DNA of 64,000 nucleotides from Haloarchaeobius sp. HME9146. GTDB lineage: Archaea > Halobacteriota > Halobacteria > Halobacteriales > Natrialbaceae. The stretch is taken from NCBI RefSeq assembly GCF_025399835.1, contig NZ_JAODVR010000001.1:372001-436000 (forward strand). Direction: 5' to 3'. Below the pieces are notes generated by a model that did not search any database, had not been told where the DNA came from, and was given only the letters and a program-made list of their open reading frames with translations. Position 1 is the first letter of the stretch; each line of letters opens with the position of its first letter. Positions 23,233 through 32,444 of the stretch are shown in pieces. The translations under genes were made by a program, and so were the position numbers.

Positions 23233-23403
23233 TTACCGCCAGTCGGGAAGGTCCGGGGCGTCTTCCGCTCGCATCGAGAGCCAGGCTCCATCGTCTGTGA
23301 TGTCCGCGATGACGTACTCCTTCGAGGAACCGTCACCGTCGACAGACGCTACCACATCCCGGTCGTCGGCTGAACCCGACGGGCCTGACTCGGATGCTGC
23401 CAT
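23233..23403 (-). CDS. 56-residue conserved small protein (DUF7556-like)
   Basis: An acidic ORF starting MAASESGPSGSADDRD, with a probable beta-strand core KEYVIADITDDGAWLSM and ending LPDWR. From memory the EYVIADI...AWLSM...WR pattern is a conserved small haloarchaeal family (I believe DUF7556). A minus-strand TATA box (GTTTATACC, about 23428-23436) lies about 25 bases before the ATG, so the transcript may be leaderless. Function unknown. Confidence 0.75.
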   Translation of the reverse strand: MAASESGPSGSADDRDVVASVDGDGSSKEYVIADITDDGAWLSMRAEDAPDLPDWR

Positions 23404-23788
23404 ATGAGTCACTGTCTCATGGTCAGGTATAAACTCATCGACTCGACAGTCGAGTTTCTGAAGTGTATATGTCTAATTTAATATATTTAATCAGAGATTG
23501 TCGGTGTGGAGTGGTATCAACCATCATGAAGGTGCATGCCAAGAGTATATAAACCATCGTTTGTTCAGAAGCCAGCTGCCGTTCATCTATCCACGAAAAC
23601 GAGATGATTGGAATCGGGAATGCAACAACGAATACGGAGTGGGCACCGCACCGGGAGTCCACCGACAAGCGGCACGTCTGGTGGTTTCGGAGCGTACGTA
23701 GTCGCTTCCGGCACCGGCCCAACGTCACCCGAACCAGATAAACAGTTTACAATTTGTTCTCAGTTCTTCGTACATATACCTGCCCCCT

Positions 23789-23805
23789 CATGGTAATTGT
23801 TACCG
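23789..23805 (-). promoter_or_regulatory. Operator-like site 1 before the peptide ABC operon
   Basis: On the minus strand this reads ACGGTAACAATTACCAT; it matches site 2 (23884-23900) at 13 of 17 bases and in the pattern ACGGTAA-N5-ACCAT. The core GGTAATTGTTACC is itself a palindrome. Confidence 0.45.
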
Positions 23806-23883
23806 TCGTAAGCTCGGTATTCTATATATTCATTCCGCGCGCCAATTTAAACGTTTGGGTATGTAAAATAGCTGCAGACCATA

Positions 23884-23900
23884 ACGGTAATTTTAACCAT
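23884..23900 (+). promoter_or_regulatory. Operator-like site 2 before the peptide ABC operon
   Basis: ACGGTAATTTTAACCAT, 25-41 bases before the ATG of the substrate-binding protein; a partner of the inverted site at 23789-23805. Confidence 0.45.
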
Positions 23901-23924
23901 ACCGTCTCCAAAGGGGTGCGTGGG

Positions 23925-25784
23925 ATGACAGACAATACCAGCATCGACCGTCGTCGCTTCCTACAGGCGACTGGCGGCGCAGCATCTGCAGTGGCGGTTG
24001 CGGGATGTCTCGGCGGCGGTGGCGAAGGCGACACCGACACCCCGACGGACGAACCGACGGACGAATCCACGGAAACGGCGACCGAGAAGACGACACGGCC
24101 GCCGGAAGACCGTGAGAAGCTCGACAAGACGTTCGAGCTCATCAACGCGACGATGAGTACGCTCGACCCCATCAAGGCGACCGACACGGCCTCTGGGACG
24201 GTTATCCAGCAGGTCTTCGACGCCCTGATGAACTACCCGAACGGTGAGGTCGAGGTCGAGCCGCTCCTCGCAGAGGACTTCGAGGTCTCGAGCGACTTCC
24301 GTACCTACACGTTCAACCTCAAGGAGGACGTCAAATACCACAACGGTGACACCGTCACCGCACAGGACGTCGTCTACTCCTTCGAGCGCCTCGCAGCGTC
24401 CGAGAACTCGCGGCGTGACTACTTCATCCTCTCGTACGCGATGAACGTCGAGCACGAGACGGACAGCGACGGCAACTACGTCTCCGGCTCCCTCAACATG
24501 GAGGCCGTCGACGACACGACGTTCGAGATGACGCTGACGAAGCCGTTCGCGTCCGCCGTCGAGATGCTCGCATACACCTCGTTCTCCGTGATCCCGGAGG
24601 GCATCGTGGGCGACATCGACGGCTACGACGGCGAGATGTCCCACTCCGAGTTCGCGACGCAGAACCCCGTCGGCGCGGGTCCGTTCGTGTTCGAGAACTG
24701 GGAGACGAACACCCAGGCCTCCGTCACGCGTAACGACGACTACCACGGCCCCGTTCCGTTCGTGGCAGGCGTCCACTGGCAGGTCATCACCGACCCCGAC
24801 GCGGCGTACAACTACGGCCAGAACAAGAACTCCGACCTGGCCTCCATGCCGACGTCGAAGTACGACCCGAGCAAGGTCAGCATCGAGACCGAGGACGACA
24901 AGGGTCGTAAGATCGGTACCTACGGTCCGATGCGGAACGGCGAGACGGCCAACTACCTCCAGTACGCGACCATCAACACGTTCTACATCGGCCTGAACGC
25001 CAAGAACGTCCCCGGTCCGGTCCGGAAGGCCATCGCCTACGCGATGAACCAGAAGGAAGGCGTGGACCAGGTGTTCAAGGGTCGCGGCAAGGCCGCGTAC
25101 CACCTGACGCCGCCGGGTATCTACCCGGGTCAGGGTCCCGCCTACGACAAGCACGCTGAGGAGAAGTACCCCTACGGGTACAACACGACCGACCTCGAGT
25201 CCGCACGCCAGGTCATGGAAGACGCTGGCTACGGCCCGAACAACAAGTACGAGGTCACCTTCACGACCTACCAGTCCGACACCTGGCAGGGTCTCGGGAA
25301 GATCCTCCGCGACAAGCTCAGCAGTGCCCACGTCAACATGAAGCTCGAGGAAGCACCGTTCTCGACGCTTCTCAACCGTGGTCGCTCCGGCAACCTTGCC
25401 GCGTACTCCCTCGGCTGGATCATGGACTGGCCCGCAGCAGACAACTTCCTCGGCCAGATGGTGCCGGAACTCACCGACACCACGGACGGGGCACAGGGCT
25501 TCTACCTGGACTGGGACGACGCAGAGGGCGACGCGTCCGACCGCGCTGCCGAAGCGTGGCAGAAGATCCAGGACAACCCCGAGCCGACCGAGGACGCGCA
25601 GCAGGTCCGTAACGAGGCTTACATCGCGATGGAAGAGGCCATGTGGGAAGACATGATCCTGCTCCCGACGTACCACAGCGTCTCCGAGCGCTTCGCGTAC
25701 GACTGGGTCGACATGCCGCGCACCGGTGCCGCCGGTGGCAGCCGCATGAAGTTCAACAACGTCTACCTGAACGACCGGAGCTAA
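23925..25784 (+). CDS. Peptide ABC transporter substrate-binding lipoprotein
   Basis: A 619-residue family 5 (DppA/OppA) solute-binding protein. The N-terminus carries a Tat motif (DRRRFLQATG) and a lipobox VAVAGC with Cys28, then a Thr/Glu-rich linker to about 62, so it is exported folded and anchored on the outer membrane face. The mature domain has typical features: PLLAEDFEVSSDFRTYTFNLKEDVKYHNGDTVTAQDVVYSFERL. I chose the ATG at 23925 because the in-frame sequence before it is AT-rich promoter. A hairpin with T-runs follows the stop, which would let this gene be expressed above the downstream permeases. Peptide or oligopeptide uptake is inferred from family. Confidence 0.92.
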   Translation: MTDNTSIDRRRFLQATGGAASAVAVAGCLGGGGEGDTDTPTDEPTDESTETATEKTTRPPEDREKLDKTFELINATMSTLDPIKATDTASGTVIQQVFDALMNYPNGEVEVEPLLAEDFEVSSDFRTYTFNLKEDVKYHNGDTVTAQDVVYSFERLAASENSRRDYFILSYAMNVEHETDSDGNYVSGSLNMEAVDDTTFEMTLTKPFASAVEMLAYTSFSVIPEGIVGDIDGYDGEMSHSEFATQNPVGAGPFVFENWETNTQASVTRNDDYHGPVPFVAGVHWQVITDPDAAYNYGQNKNSDLASMPTSKYDPSKVSIETEDDKGRKIGTYGPMRNGETANYLQYATINTFYIGLNAKNVPGPVRKAIAYAMNQKEGVDQVFKGRGKAAYHLTPPGIYPGQGPAYDKHAEEKYPYGYNTTDLESARQVMEDAGYGPNNKYEVTFTTYQSDTWQGLGKILRDKLSSAHVNMKLEEAPFSTLLNRGRSGNLAAYSLGWIMDWPAADNFLGQMVPELTDTTDGAQGFYLDWDDAEGDASDRAAEAWQKIQDNPEPTEDAQQVRNEAYIAMEEAMWEDMILLPTYHSVSERFAYDWVDMPRTGAAGGSRMKFNNVYLNDRS

Positions 25785-25785
25785 C

Positions 25786-25817
25786 CGGGTCTCATCGGAA
25801 CCCGATTTTCCATTTTT
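25786..25817 (+). terminator. Hairpin with T-runs after the substrate-binding gene
   Basis: CGGGT (25786-25790) pairs with ACCCG (25800-25804) around a 9-base loop and is followed by TTTT and TTTTT. It begins just after the stop codon and probably acts as a partial terminator inside the operon. Confidence 0.5.
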
Positions 25818-25942
25818 CGACCGTCTAGCCCCTGCTATAACCTCAATTAACGTAGGAAAAGAACGCAAGACATAACCATGGGTGCAAAATACACTATGAA
25901 TAGAACAATGGTGATGGAAGTGGATCACCGGAGGGACATGTC

Positions 25943-27037
25943 ATGAGCAGGTGGGGATACTTCGTCCGCCGCCTACTGCTGGCTATCCCTGTGGTACTCT
26001 TCGGTACGACAATCACGTTCCTGGTCCTTCGCATGGGTCCACTGGACCCCGTGGCTGCGATTCTCGGGCCGAACGTCCCCGCATCGAAGTACGAACAGAT
26101 AGAACAACAGCTCGGGCTGAACCAACCCTTGTGGGAGCAGTACATCGACTACATGATCGGATTGCTCACATTCGATCTTGGTGAGTCCTACGTCATCAAG
26201 GACGGGACCACCGCCATGACGCTCATCGTCCAACACGCGCCACGGACGCTCTGGCTCGGCTTCTGGTCGGTGCTCATCCCGCTGTTCATCGGTATCCCGC
26301 TCGGTTTCTACGCAGGTCTCAACCCGAACACGTTCAGCGACTACATCGCGTCGTTCGGTGGGATCGTCTGGCGTGCGATGCCGAACTTCTGGCTCGGTGT
26401 CATCCTGCTCTCCGTCCTGAGCCAGTCGAAAGACTACTCCGGGATGTTGACGTTCGGCCTGTTCGAGTTCGAGTGGGCCAAACTCTTCGTCAATACGAAG
26501 ATCATCGGGCAACCGCCGCTCGACTTCTACGACCCGTCAGGGACGACCGCCATCGCGCTCGGCGGGACGACGCTGTTCAACTTCCCGCTGTTCGAGTTCG
26601 ACAGCACGAAGTTCCTGCAGGCCGTCAAGATGGTTCTGCCGCCCGCCATCGTCCTCGGTTCCTCGTCGATGGGGAACGAGATGCGCCTCGGGCGGACCGC
26701 CGTGCTCGAGACGGTGAACTCCAACTACGTCGAGACCGCTCGCGCCAAGGGGCTCTCGAACCGGAAAATCGTCTGGAAGCACGTGTTCCGGAACGCACTG
26801 ATTCCGCTCGTCCCGATCATCCTGAACGAGGCGTTCCTGCTGATCGGCGGGTCGGTCATTCTGGAGACGATCTTCAGCATCAACGGGCTGGGCTACCTGT
26901 TCTTCCAGGCGGCCCTTCAGGGCGACGTGCCGCTGGTCGGCTCGCTGATGTTCATCTTCATCCTCATCATCGTGTTCATGAACATCCTTCAGGACTTCAT
27001 GTACACGATCATCGATCCACGTGTGGGGTACGAATAA
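25943..27037 (+). CDS. Peptide ABC transporter permease (DppB-like)
   Basis: A 364-residue inner-membrane permease. The N-terminus GYFVRRLLLAIPVVLFGTTITFLVLRMGPLDP is classic DppB/OppB. The conserved EAA loop is ETARAKGLSNRKIVWKHVFRNALIPLVPI near 270-298, which contacts the ATPases. About six helices are present. A loop of around 60 residues between helices 3 and 4 (about 155-215) makes it slightly longer than the usual 310-340. It lies 158 bases after the binding protein and 1 base before the second permease. Confidence 0.92.
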   Translation: MSRWGYFVRRLLLAIPVVLFGTTITFLVLRMGPLDPVAAILGPNVPASKYEQIEQQLGLNQPLWEQYIDYMIGLLTFDLGESYVIKDGTTAMTLIVQHAPRTLWLGFWSVLIPLFIGIPLGFYAGLNPNTFSDYIASFGGIVWRAMPNFWLGVILLSVLSQSKDYSGMLTFGLFEFEWAKLFVNTKIIGQPPLDFYDPSGTTAIALGGTTLFNFPLFEFDSTKFLQAVKMVLPPAIVLGSSSMGNEMRLGRTAVLETVNSNYVETARAKGLSNRKIVWKHVFRNALIPLVPIILNEAFLLIGGSVILETIFSINGLGYLFFQAALQGDVPLVGSLMFIFILIIVFMNILQDFMYTIIDPRVGYE

Positions 27038-27038
27038 T

Positions 27039-28829
27039 ATGAGTCAGGTACAGGAGAACGCGACATTACGAGAGCGGATCTTTGCTCACCCCGAACCGGC
27101 ACTCATCTGGCTCGGTGGGGCACTGGTGCTACTCGCCCTGGAGTTCGGGGCGTTCGCCAAGACGATGGTACTCTTTGGCGACCAGTTCAATCCGCTCATC
27201 AACGGGAGTACAGAGATCGGTGGCTGGTACGTCGACCAGATGTTCAAGACGTTCGGTACCGCCGGCGGCATCGTCATGTCCGCCCTCGGTGCCATCATCG
27301 TCCTGGCCGTCATGTCGGTGTTCGTCAAGGCCATCTTCATACCGTTCAATCTGGTCGAGAGACTCGGGCTGGAAGACGTCCCGATGTCCGTCGACCTGCT
27401 CGAACGGCTCATGATCATGAGTGGCCTCGCCGTCATCTGGGCCATACTGATCTACGAACCGCTCGGGATGCTGCTCCCGGCGCTTCCGGTCATCGGTGAG
27501 CCCTCGTTCGCACAGCTGTTCCACGGGTTCGCCCAGACAGCTGCGGGCGTGGGTAACTGGCTCGGGGACACCTTCCCGACGCTGCTCTCGCGGGACCTCA
27601 TCCCGAACAACGGCTTCAAGCCGCCGGCGAGCGCGACGGACCAGTACCCGACCGGGGCCCTCGGCCCGTACCACGGGACGTTCCTCGGCCTCGCACCCGC
27701 CTACGCCTGGGCGATCCGCGTTGGGCTCGTCTACGCCTACGCGTTCATCTGGATGGCGTGGCTCTGGTTCGGCTACAAGACCTTCCGACGACACTACCGC
27801 TACGCCGACTGGACGCCGCGTGACGACATGATCGACCGCCTGAGCAACCACCGCTGGGGCCAGTTCGGGTTCCTGATGGTCTCGATGTTCATCGTGATGG
27901 CGTTGTTCGCGCCCGCACTCGGGCCGGTGACGACCCAGGAGAACATCTACGACCCCTACAGCTACACCTTCAAGTACACCGAGGACGGCCAGGTCAAAGA
28001 GATCAGTCACGGGACCGCCAACCTCGACAGCGTCTCACAGGGTGATCCGAACAGAAACGTCGGTCCGATGAGCTACGACGAACACGGCAGGTTCCATCCG
28101 TTAGGGACCTTGACAACGGGGAAAGACTTGTTCACCTTCATGGCTGATGGGGCGAGGGTGTCACTGTTCATCGGCCTCCTCTCCATCGTCCTCGGCGGGT
28201 TCATCGCGACCGCACTCGCGATGGTGACCGCCTACTACAAGGGGCTCGCAGACCTCCTCGTCGTCATCACCAGTGACTCGATCCAGGCGATGCCAGGGTT
28301 GCTGATCTACATCATGCTCTCGGTCGTCTTCGGGAGTCACCCCATCTCGAACGTGTACAACGGTGGGTTGCTCCTGTCGCTCATCTTCGCAGCGACCGGC
28401 TGGCCGGGACTGTGGCGCGCCATCCGTGGCCCCGCGTTCCAGGTCTCCGAGCAGGAGTGGATCGACGCGGCCCGCTCGTACGGGCAGCGCCCGACCGAGA
28501 CGATGAAGAAGCACATGCTCCCGTACGTGGCAGGCTACCTGCTCGTCTACGGGTCGCTCATCCTCGGTGGCATCATCATCAGTGTCGCCGCACTCTCGTT
28601 CCTCGGACTGGGTGTGTCGCCGCCGACCCCCGAGTGGGGCCGCGCGGTCAACGAGGGTCGGTCGTACGTGACGACCGTCTCCTGGCACATCTCCACGATT
28701 CCGGGCCTGATGGTCGTGTTCGTCGTCACCGGCTTCAACGCGTTCGGTGACGGTATCCGCGACGCCATCGACCCGCAGTCCGGCGGGGCAAGTGCTGACG
28801 AGGCCGCAGCCGCAGGGGGTGGTGGATGA
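27039..28829 (+). CDS. Peptide ABC transporter permease (DppC-like) with long N-terminal extension
   Basis: A 596-residue protein, about twice the usual 290-300 of DppC. The last 300 residues are a normal DppC: LFTFMADGARVSLFIGLLSIVLGG followed by the EAA loop EWIDAARSYGQRPTETMKKHMLPYV and LSFLGLGVSPPTPEWGRAV. The first 290 or so contain about five additional hydrophobic segments and a short loop facing outside. The ATG at 27039 is 1 base after the DppB stop. The function of the extra half is unknown. The stop overlaps the next ATPase gene by 4 bases. Confidence 0.88.
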   Translation: MSQVQENATLRERIFAHPEPALIWLGGALVLLALEFGAFAKTMVLFGDQFNPLINGSTEIGGWYVDQMFKTFGTAGGIVMSALGAIIVLAVMSVFVKAIFIPFNLVERLGLEDVPMSVDLLERLMIMSGLAVIWAILIYEPLGMLLPALPVIGEPSFAQLFHGFAQTAAGVGNWLGDTFPTLLSRDLIPNNGFKPPASATDQYPTGALGPYHGTFLGLAPAYAWAIRVGLVYAYAFIWMAWLWFGYKTFRRHYRYADWTPRDDMIDRLSNHRWGQFGFLMVSMFIVMALFAPALGPVTTQENIYDPYSYTFKYTEDGQVKEISHGTANLDSVSQGDPNRNVGPMSYDEHGRFHPLGTLTTGKDLFTFMADGARVSLFIGLLSIVLGGFIATALAMVTAYYKGLADLLVVITSDSIQAMPGLLIYIMLSVVFGSHPISNVYNGGLLLSLIFAATGWPGLWRAIRGPAFQVSEQEWIDAARSYGQRPTETMKKHMLPYVAGYLLVYGSLILGGIIISVAALSFLGLGVSPPTPEWGRAVNEGRSYVTTVSWHISTIPGLMVVFVVTGFNAFGDGIRDAIDPQSGGASADEAAAAGGGG

Positions 28830-30214
28830 TGTCCCTGCAACAGCAGCGTGAGGAGACCATCCTCACCATCAAGAACCTGCAGACCTCCTTCTTCACGGAC
28901 AAGGAGGTCATCCGCGCCGTCGACGGCGTCGACTTCGACATCCGCGAGGGTGAGACGGTCGGTATCGTCGGCGAGTCCGGGTCCGGGAAGTCGGTGACTG
29001 CCCGGTCCATCATGGGCCTCGTCGAGAGTCCCGGTCGGACCCTGCGCGGGAGTTCCATCCAGTTCCGCGACACCGAGACGGTCGAGCGGTTCGCGAACAC
29101 CTACACGGCTCGCACGGTCGACCTGACGAAGCTCGAGCAGAAACACGACCTCGCGACCGTCGTGGCCGACGCGATGGACCAGTACGGTGCGAAGCCGGGT
29201 GAGCTCACCCAGCACGAGAAGTACGCGAACCTCCCGCCCGAGCGCATCGACCCGACCCAGATGGTCGCAGACGGTGCGGTCCACTGGGACGACCTCATCG
29301 CGTCGGGGTACGCCGACGAGCTCAACCTCATCGACGAGACGGACTTCGTCTTCGTCGAGGAGGGCACCAGCGACTCGAAGGGCATCCGCGTCGACCGCGG
29401 CTTCGTCGAGGTGACGCGCGCACACGAGCGTGGTCTTCGACGCCTCCGCGGCGGGAACATCGCGATGGTGTTCCAGGACCCGCTCACGTCGCTGAACCCG
29501 GTGTATACCGTCGGGAACCAGATCAAAGAGGCACTGCGGCTCCACCAGGGGCTCCGCGGTTCCGACGCGACCGAGGAGGCCGTCGAGCTGCTCGAAGCAG
29601 TCGGTATCCCGGACGCTCGTCGCCGTGTCGGGGAGTACCCCCACCAGTTCTCCGGTGGGATGCGCCAGCGCGCCGTCATCGCGATGGCACTGGCGTGTGA
29701 CCCCGAGCTCCTCATCTGTGACGAGCCGACGACGGCGCTCGACGTGACCATCCAGGCACAGATTCTGGAACTCCTGCAGGAACTGCAGGACGAGCGCGAC
29801 CTCTCGATCATGTTCATCACCCACGACATGGGTGTCATCGCGGACATCGCGGACCGCGTGAACGTGATGTACGCCGGCGAGGTCATCGAGACCGCGCCGG
29901 TCGAAGAACTGTTCGGCAACCCGAAACACCCCTACACCGAGGGGCTGCTCCAGTCGATTCCCGGCCGACAGCAAGGTGACCGCCTCGTCACCATCGAAGG
30001 TGACGTGCCGACACCGAACGAGGAGCCGACGTACTGTCGGTTCGCGCCACGGTGTCCGAAGGCGTTCGACGAGTGCCAGGCCGTCCACCCCGAACTGGTC
30101 AAGGCCAACGACGAGGCCGAGGACCACCGGGCCGCCTGTCTCCTCTACCCCGAGGACCAGTCGCAGACGGAGGCCATCGAACTTCATAAGGCCAAAGGAG
30201 GGAGCAAAGAATGA
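28826..30214 (+). CDS. Peptide ABC transporter ATPase (DppD-like) with internal insertion
   Basis: A 462-residue ATPase (usual length about 330). Walker A is GESGSGKS (49-56), Q-loop VFQDP with Gln217, signature FSGGMRQ near 275, Walker B LLICDEP near 295, H-loop ITHD, then the oligopeptide-transporter C-terminal motif with CRFAPRCPKAFDEC, which may bind an Fe-S cluster or zinc. The Walker A to Q-loop distance is about 162 residues instead of about 55, so an extra segment of about 105 residues is inserted in the nucleotide-binding domain, also present in the partner ATPase. Overlaps both neighbours by 4 bases. Confidence 0.9.
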   Translation: MMSLQQQREETILTIKNLQTSFFTDKEVIRAVDGVDFDIREGETVGIVGESGSGKSVTARSIMGLVESPGRTLRGSSIQFRDTETVERFANTYTARTVDLTKLEQKHDLATVVADAMDQYGAKPGELTQHEKYANLPPERIDPTQMVADGAVHWDDLIASGYADELNLIDETDFVFVEEGTSDSKGIRVDRGFVEVTRAHERGLRRLRGGNIAMVFQDPLTSLNPVYTVGNQIKEALRLHQGLRGSDATEEAVELLEAVGIPDARRRVGEYPHQFSGGMRQRAVIAMALACDPELLICDEPTTALDVTIQAQILELLQELQDERDLSIMFITHDMGVIADIADRVNVMYAGEVIETAPVEELFGNPKHPYTEGLLQSIPGRQQGDRLVTIEGDVPTPNEEPTYCRFAPRCPKAFDECQAVHPELVKANDEAEDHRAACLLYPEDQSQTEAIELHKAKGGSKE

Positions 30215-31875
30215 GCAAGCAAGCGATGTCCCACGCCCAGCAGACAGCACAGACCGAGTCGATGATAGAGATCCGCAACCTGAAGACGTACTATCCGGGT
30301 GGCGGCCTCATCAACGACCAACCGGTGAAGGCAGTCGACGGCGTGAGTTTCGACATCAAGAAGGGCGAGACGCTCGGTCTCGTCGGTGAATCCGGGTGTG
30401 GGAAGTCCACGCTGGGCCGGACGCTGGTCCAGCTCGAGGACGCCACCGCCGGCGTCAGTCGCTTCCACAAGCCGGACGTGGTCGAACGGATGGCCAACAC
30501 GTACGGCCGCCGGACGGTCATGCTGGCCGAGATCTACGACTCGAACGACCCGGTCGACCTCGTGACGAAGCTGTTCGCCGACGACGTGCCGCCGAAGGCC
30601 GTCGCCCGCGAGAGCGGCTACGAGAACGTCAGCGCCGACGACATCGACGCCGCACAGTTCGTCAACGAGCAGAACCTCACCGTCCAGGACATCGTCGACG
30701 AAGGCTTCGGTGCCAGACTCGGCCTGTTCGGCGAGAAGGACTTCGTGTTCGTCGAGAACGGCCACCGCGACGGCGACGAGATCCGCGTCGAGGAGGGCTA
30801 CATCGACGTCACGGCCGCGCCCGGCCGGGCACTGAAGAAGCTCCGCGGCCGACAGCTCGGTATCGTCTTCCAGGACCCCGAATCGAGCCTCAACGACCGT
30901 ATGACGGTCGGAGAGATCATCCGCGAGCCGCTCGACGTCCATGGCTGGGGCGACCCCCAAGAACGACGCCAGCGCGTCCGTGAGCTGCTCGAGACGGTCG
31001 GGCTGCGCCCGGAGCACTACTACCGCTACCCGCACCAGTTCTCCGGTGGGCAGCGCCAGCGTATCGGCATCGCCCGGTCGCTCGCGCTCGAACCGGACTT
31101 CCTGGTGCTGGACGAGCCGGTGTCCGCGCTGGACGTCTCGGTGCAGGCGAAGATCCTGAACCTGCTGGAGGACCTCCAGAAGGAGTTCGGACTCACCTAC
31201 CTGTTCATCGCCCACGACCTCTCGGTCGTCAAGCACATCTGTGACCGTGTCGCGGTGATGTACCTCGGCAACATCATGGAAATCGGGCCGACGGACGGCC
31301 TGTTCGAGAAACCCGGGAACCCGTACACGCACTCGTTGTTGTCGGCCATCCCGGAGCCGGACCCGACCTCGACCAAGGACCGGATCACCCTGCGAGGGAC
31401 GCCGCCGAGTCCGCGCGACCCGCCGGTCGGCTGCCCGTTCAGTACGCGCTGTCCGGTCAAGATCCGCCCCGACGACTACCAGCACCTGGACGACGACGTC
31501 TGGGAGCGCATCGAGGTCTTCCGCGAGGTCGTCCGCGAACGGTCCCGTGCGGATCGGTCGCTCACCGACCGCGCCAAGGAGATGCTCGGCCAGCAGACCA
31601 GGTTCTCCGACATCACGGAGATCACCGACGAGCTGTTCGGGGACGTGGACGTGCCCGCCGAGGTGTCCGAACACCTGCGCGAGGCGTCTGGCCACATCGA
31701 GAAAGGCCACGACAACAAGGCTCGCGAGTACCTGTTCGAGCAGTTCGGGAGCATCTGTGACAGGGACCAGCCCAAGCACCACGTCGTCAGCGACGACGGC
31801 CGGACCAGCTTCTGTCACCGCCACCAGGACCGCTACGACGAACCAGCAGTCGCGTTCGACCAGCTCCACGACTGA
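30211..31875 (+). CDS. Peptide ABC transporter ATPase (DppF-like) with insertion and C-terminal extension
   Basis: A 554-residue ATPase (usual about 330). Walker A GESGCGKS (59-66), Q-loop VFQDP with Gln221, signature FSGGQRQ near 285, Walker B FLVLDEP near 305, H-loop IAHD. The Walker A to Q-loop stretch contains an insertion homologous to that in the DppD-like partner (VERMANTYGRRTV and DFVFVENG...IRVEEG). After the oligopeptide C-terminal motif GCPFSTRCPVKI there is an additional tail of about 145 residues, helical, with a Cys/His end (FCHRHQDR). Last gene of the transporter operon. Confidence 0.9.
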   Translation: MSKQAMSHAQQTAQTESMIEIRNLKTYYPGGGLINDQPVKAVDGVSFDIKKGETLGLVGESGCGKSTLGRTLVQLEDATAGVSRFHKPDVVERMANTYGRRTVMLAEIYDSNDPVDLVTKLFADDVPPKAVARESGYENVSADDIDAAQFVNEQNLTVQDIVDEGFGARLGLFGEKDFVFVENGHRDGDEIRVEEGYIDVTAAPGRALKKLRGRQLGIVFQDPESSLNDRMTVGEIIREPLDVHGWGDPQERRQRVRELLETVGLRPEHYYRYPHQFSGGQRQRIGIARSLALEPDFLVLDEPVSALDVSVQAKILNLLEDLQKEFGLTYLFIAHDLSVVKHICDRVAVMYLGNIMEIGPTDGLFEKPGNPYTHSLLSAIPEPDPTSTKDRITLRGTPPSPRDPPVGCPFSTRCPVKIRPDDYQHLDDDVWERIEVFREVVRERSRADRSLTDRAKEMLGQQTRFSDITEITDELFGDVDVPAEVSEHLREASGHIEKGHDNKAREYLFEQFGSICDRDQPKHHVVSDDGRTSFCHRHQDRYDEPAVAFDQLHD

Positions 31876-31878
31876 TCG

Positions 31879-32388
31879 ATGAGCGACGCTCCGCCCGAAG
31901 TGGTCGCCGCCAAACGGCTGGCACGGAAGACCCTCGAAGCCGTCGTGTACGGCCTCGTCGTCGCCCTGTTCGTCGCGGGCGCGTCGGCCTTCCTCGAACT
32001 CTCCGGGCGGGGGACGCTCTACACCACGAAACACGTCCTGTTCTGGGTCGGATTCGCCCTGCTGGCGTACGCCTCCTTCCAGCTTCGCCCACCGTCGCCG
32101 CGAGGGTCGAACCGACCGGACTCTGACCGGTTCGTCACCTCAGGTGACGACCGCCAGAAGAAGGCTGATACGACGGTCGGGGGGCGTCGCGAGACTCGCC
32201 TCGAACGGTTGGTCTCGTGGCTGCCGCCGGTGCGGTGGTTCGCCATCGCGCCGGACGACCGCTTCTCGGTCCACGCGAAGCTGTTCCTGGCCGCGGTGTT
32301 CATGCTCGCGCTGTCGATGGCGATGGAGTTCGTCTTCGGCATCGCACGGCCCGGGGTCGCCAGCGTGGCAGCTGTATTCATCGGCTGA
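31879..32388 (+). CDS. Hypothetical membrane protein
   Basis: A 169-residue protein with about four hydrophobic segments (around 20-42, 52-67, 117-125, 137-160) and a central hydrophilic loop (about 70-110, Arg/Asp/Ser-rich). It starts 3 bases after the DppF-like stop and may be co-transcribed with the transporter. It resembles haloarchaeal membrane families of unknown function; I cannot assign one with certainty. Confidence 0.7.
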   Translation: MSDAPPEVVAAKRLARKTLEAVVYGLVVALFVAGASAFLELSGRGTLYTTKHVLFWVGFALLAYASFQLRPPSPRGSNRPDSDRFVTSGDDRQKKADTTVGGRRETRLERLVSWLPPVRWFAIAPDDRFSVHAKLFLAAVFMLALSMAMEFVFGIARPGVASVAAVFIG

Positions 32389-32444
32389 GGCGCTGCGAGA
32401 AACAAAGACACCCTTATCAGACTCCACACCATGTGTGTGGACAT

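Larger units (their letters stand above)
23404..23924. promoter_or_regulatory. AT-rich 521-base divergent promoter region
   Basis: No credible gene. It holds the small-protein promoter with a 15-base palindrome ACTCGAC-A-GTCGAGT (23441-23455) just upstream of its TATA box, several TATA-like stretches (TATATTTAAT near 23482, AGTATATAAACC near 23541), and two related 17-base sites before the ABC transporter. The base composition is clearly lower in GC than the flanking genes. Confidence 0.6.

Noticed and set aside
32424-32440. CCACAC...GTGTGG inverted repeat
   Set aside because: Short and single copy, overlapping the promoter of one gene; noted in that gene's entry but too weak to call an operator.
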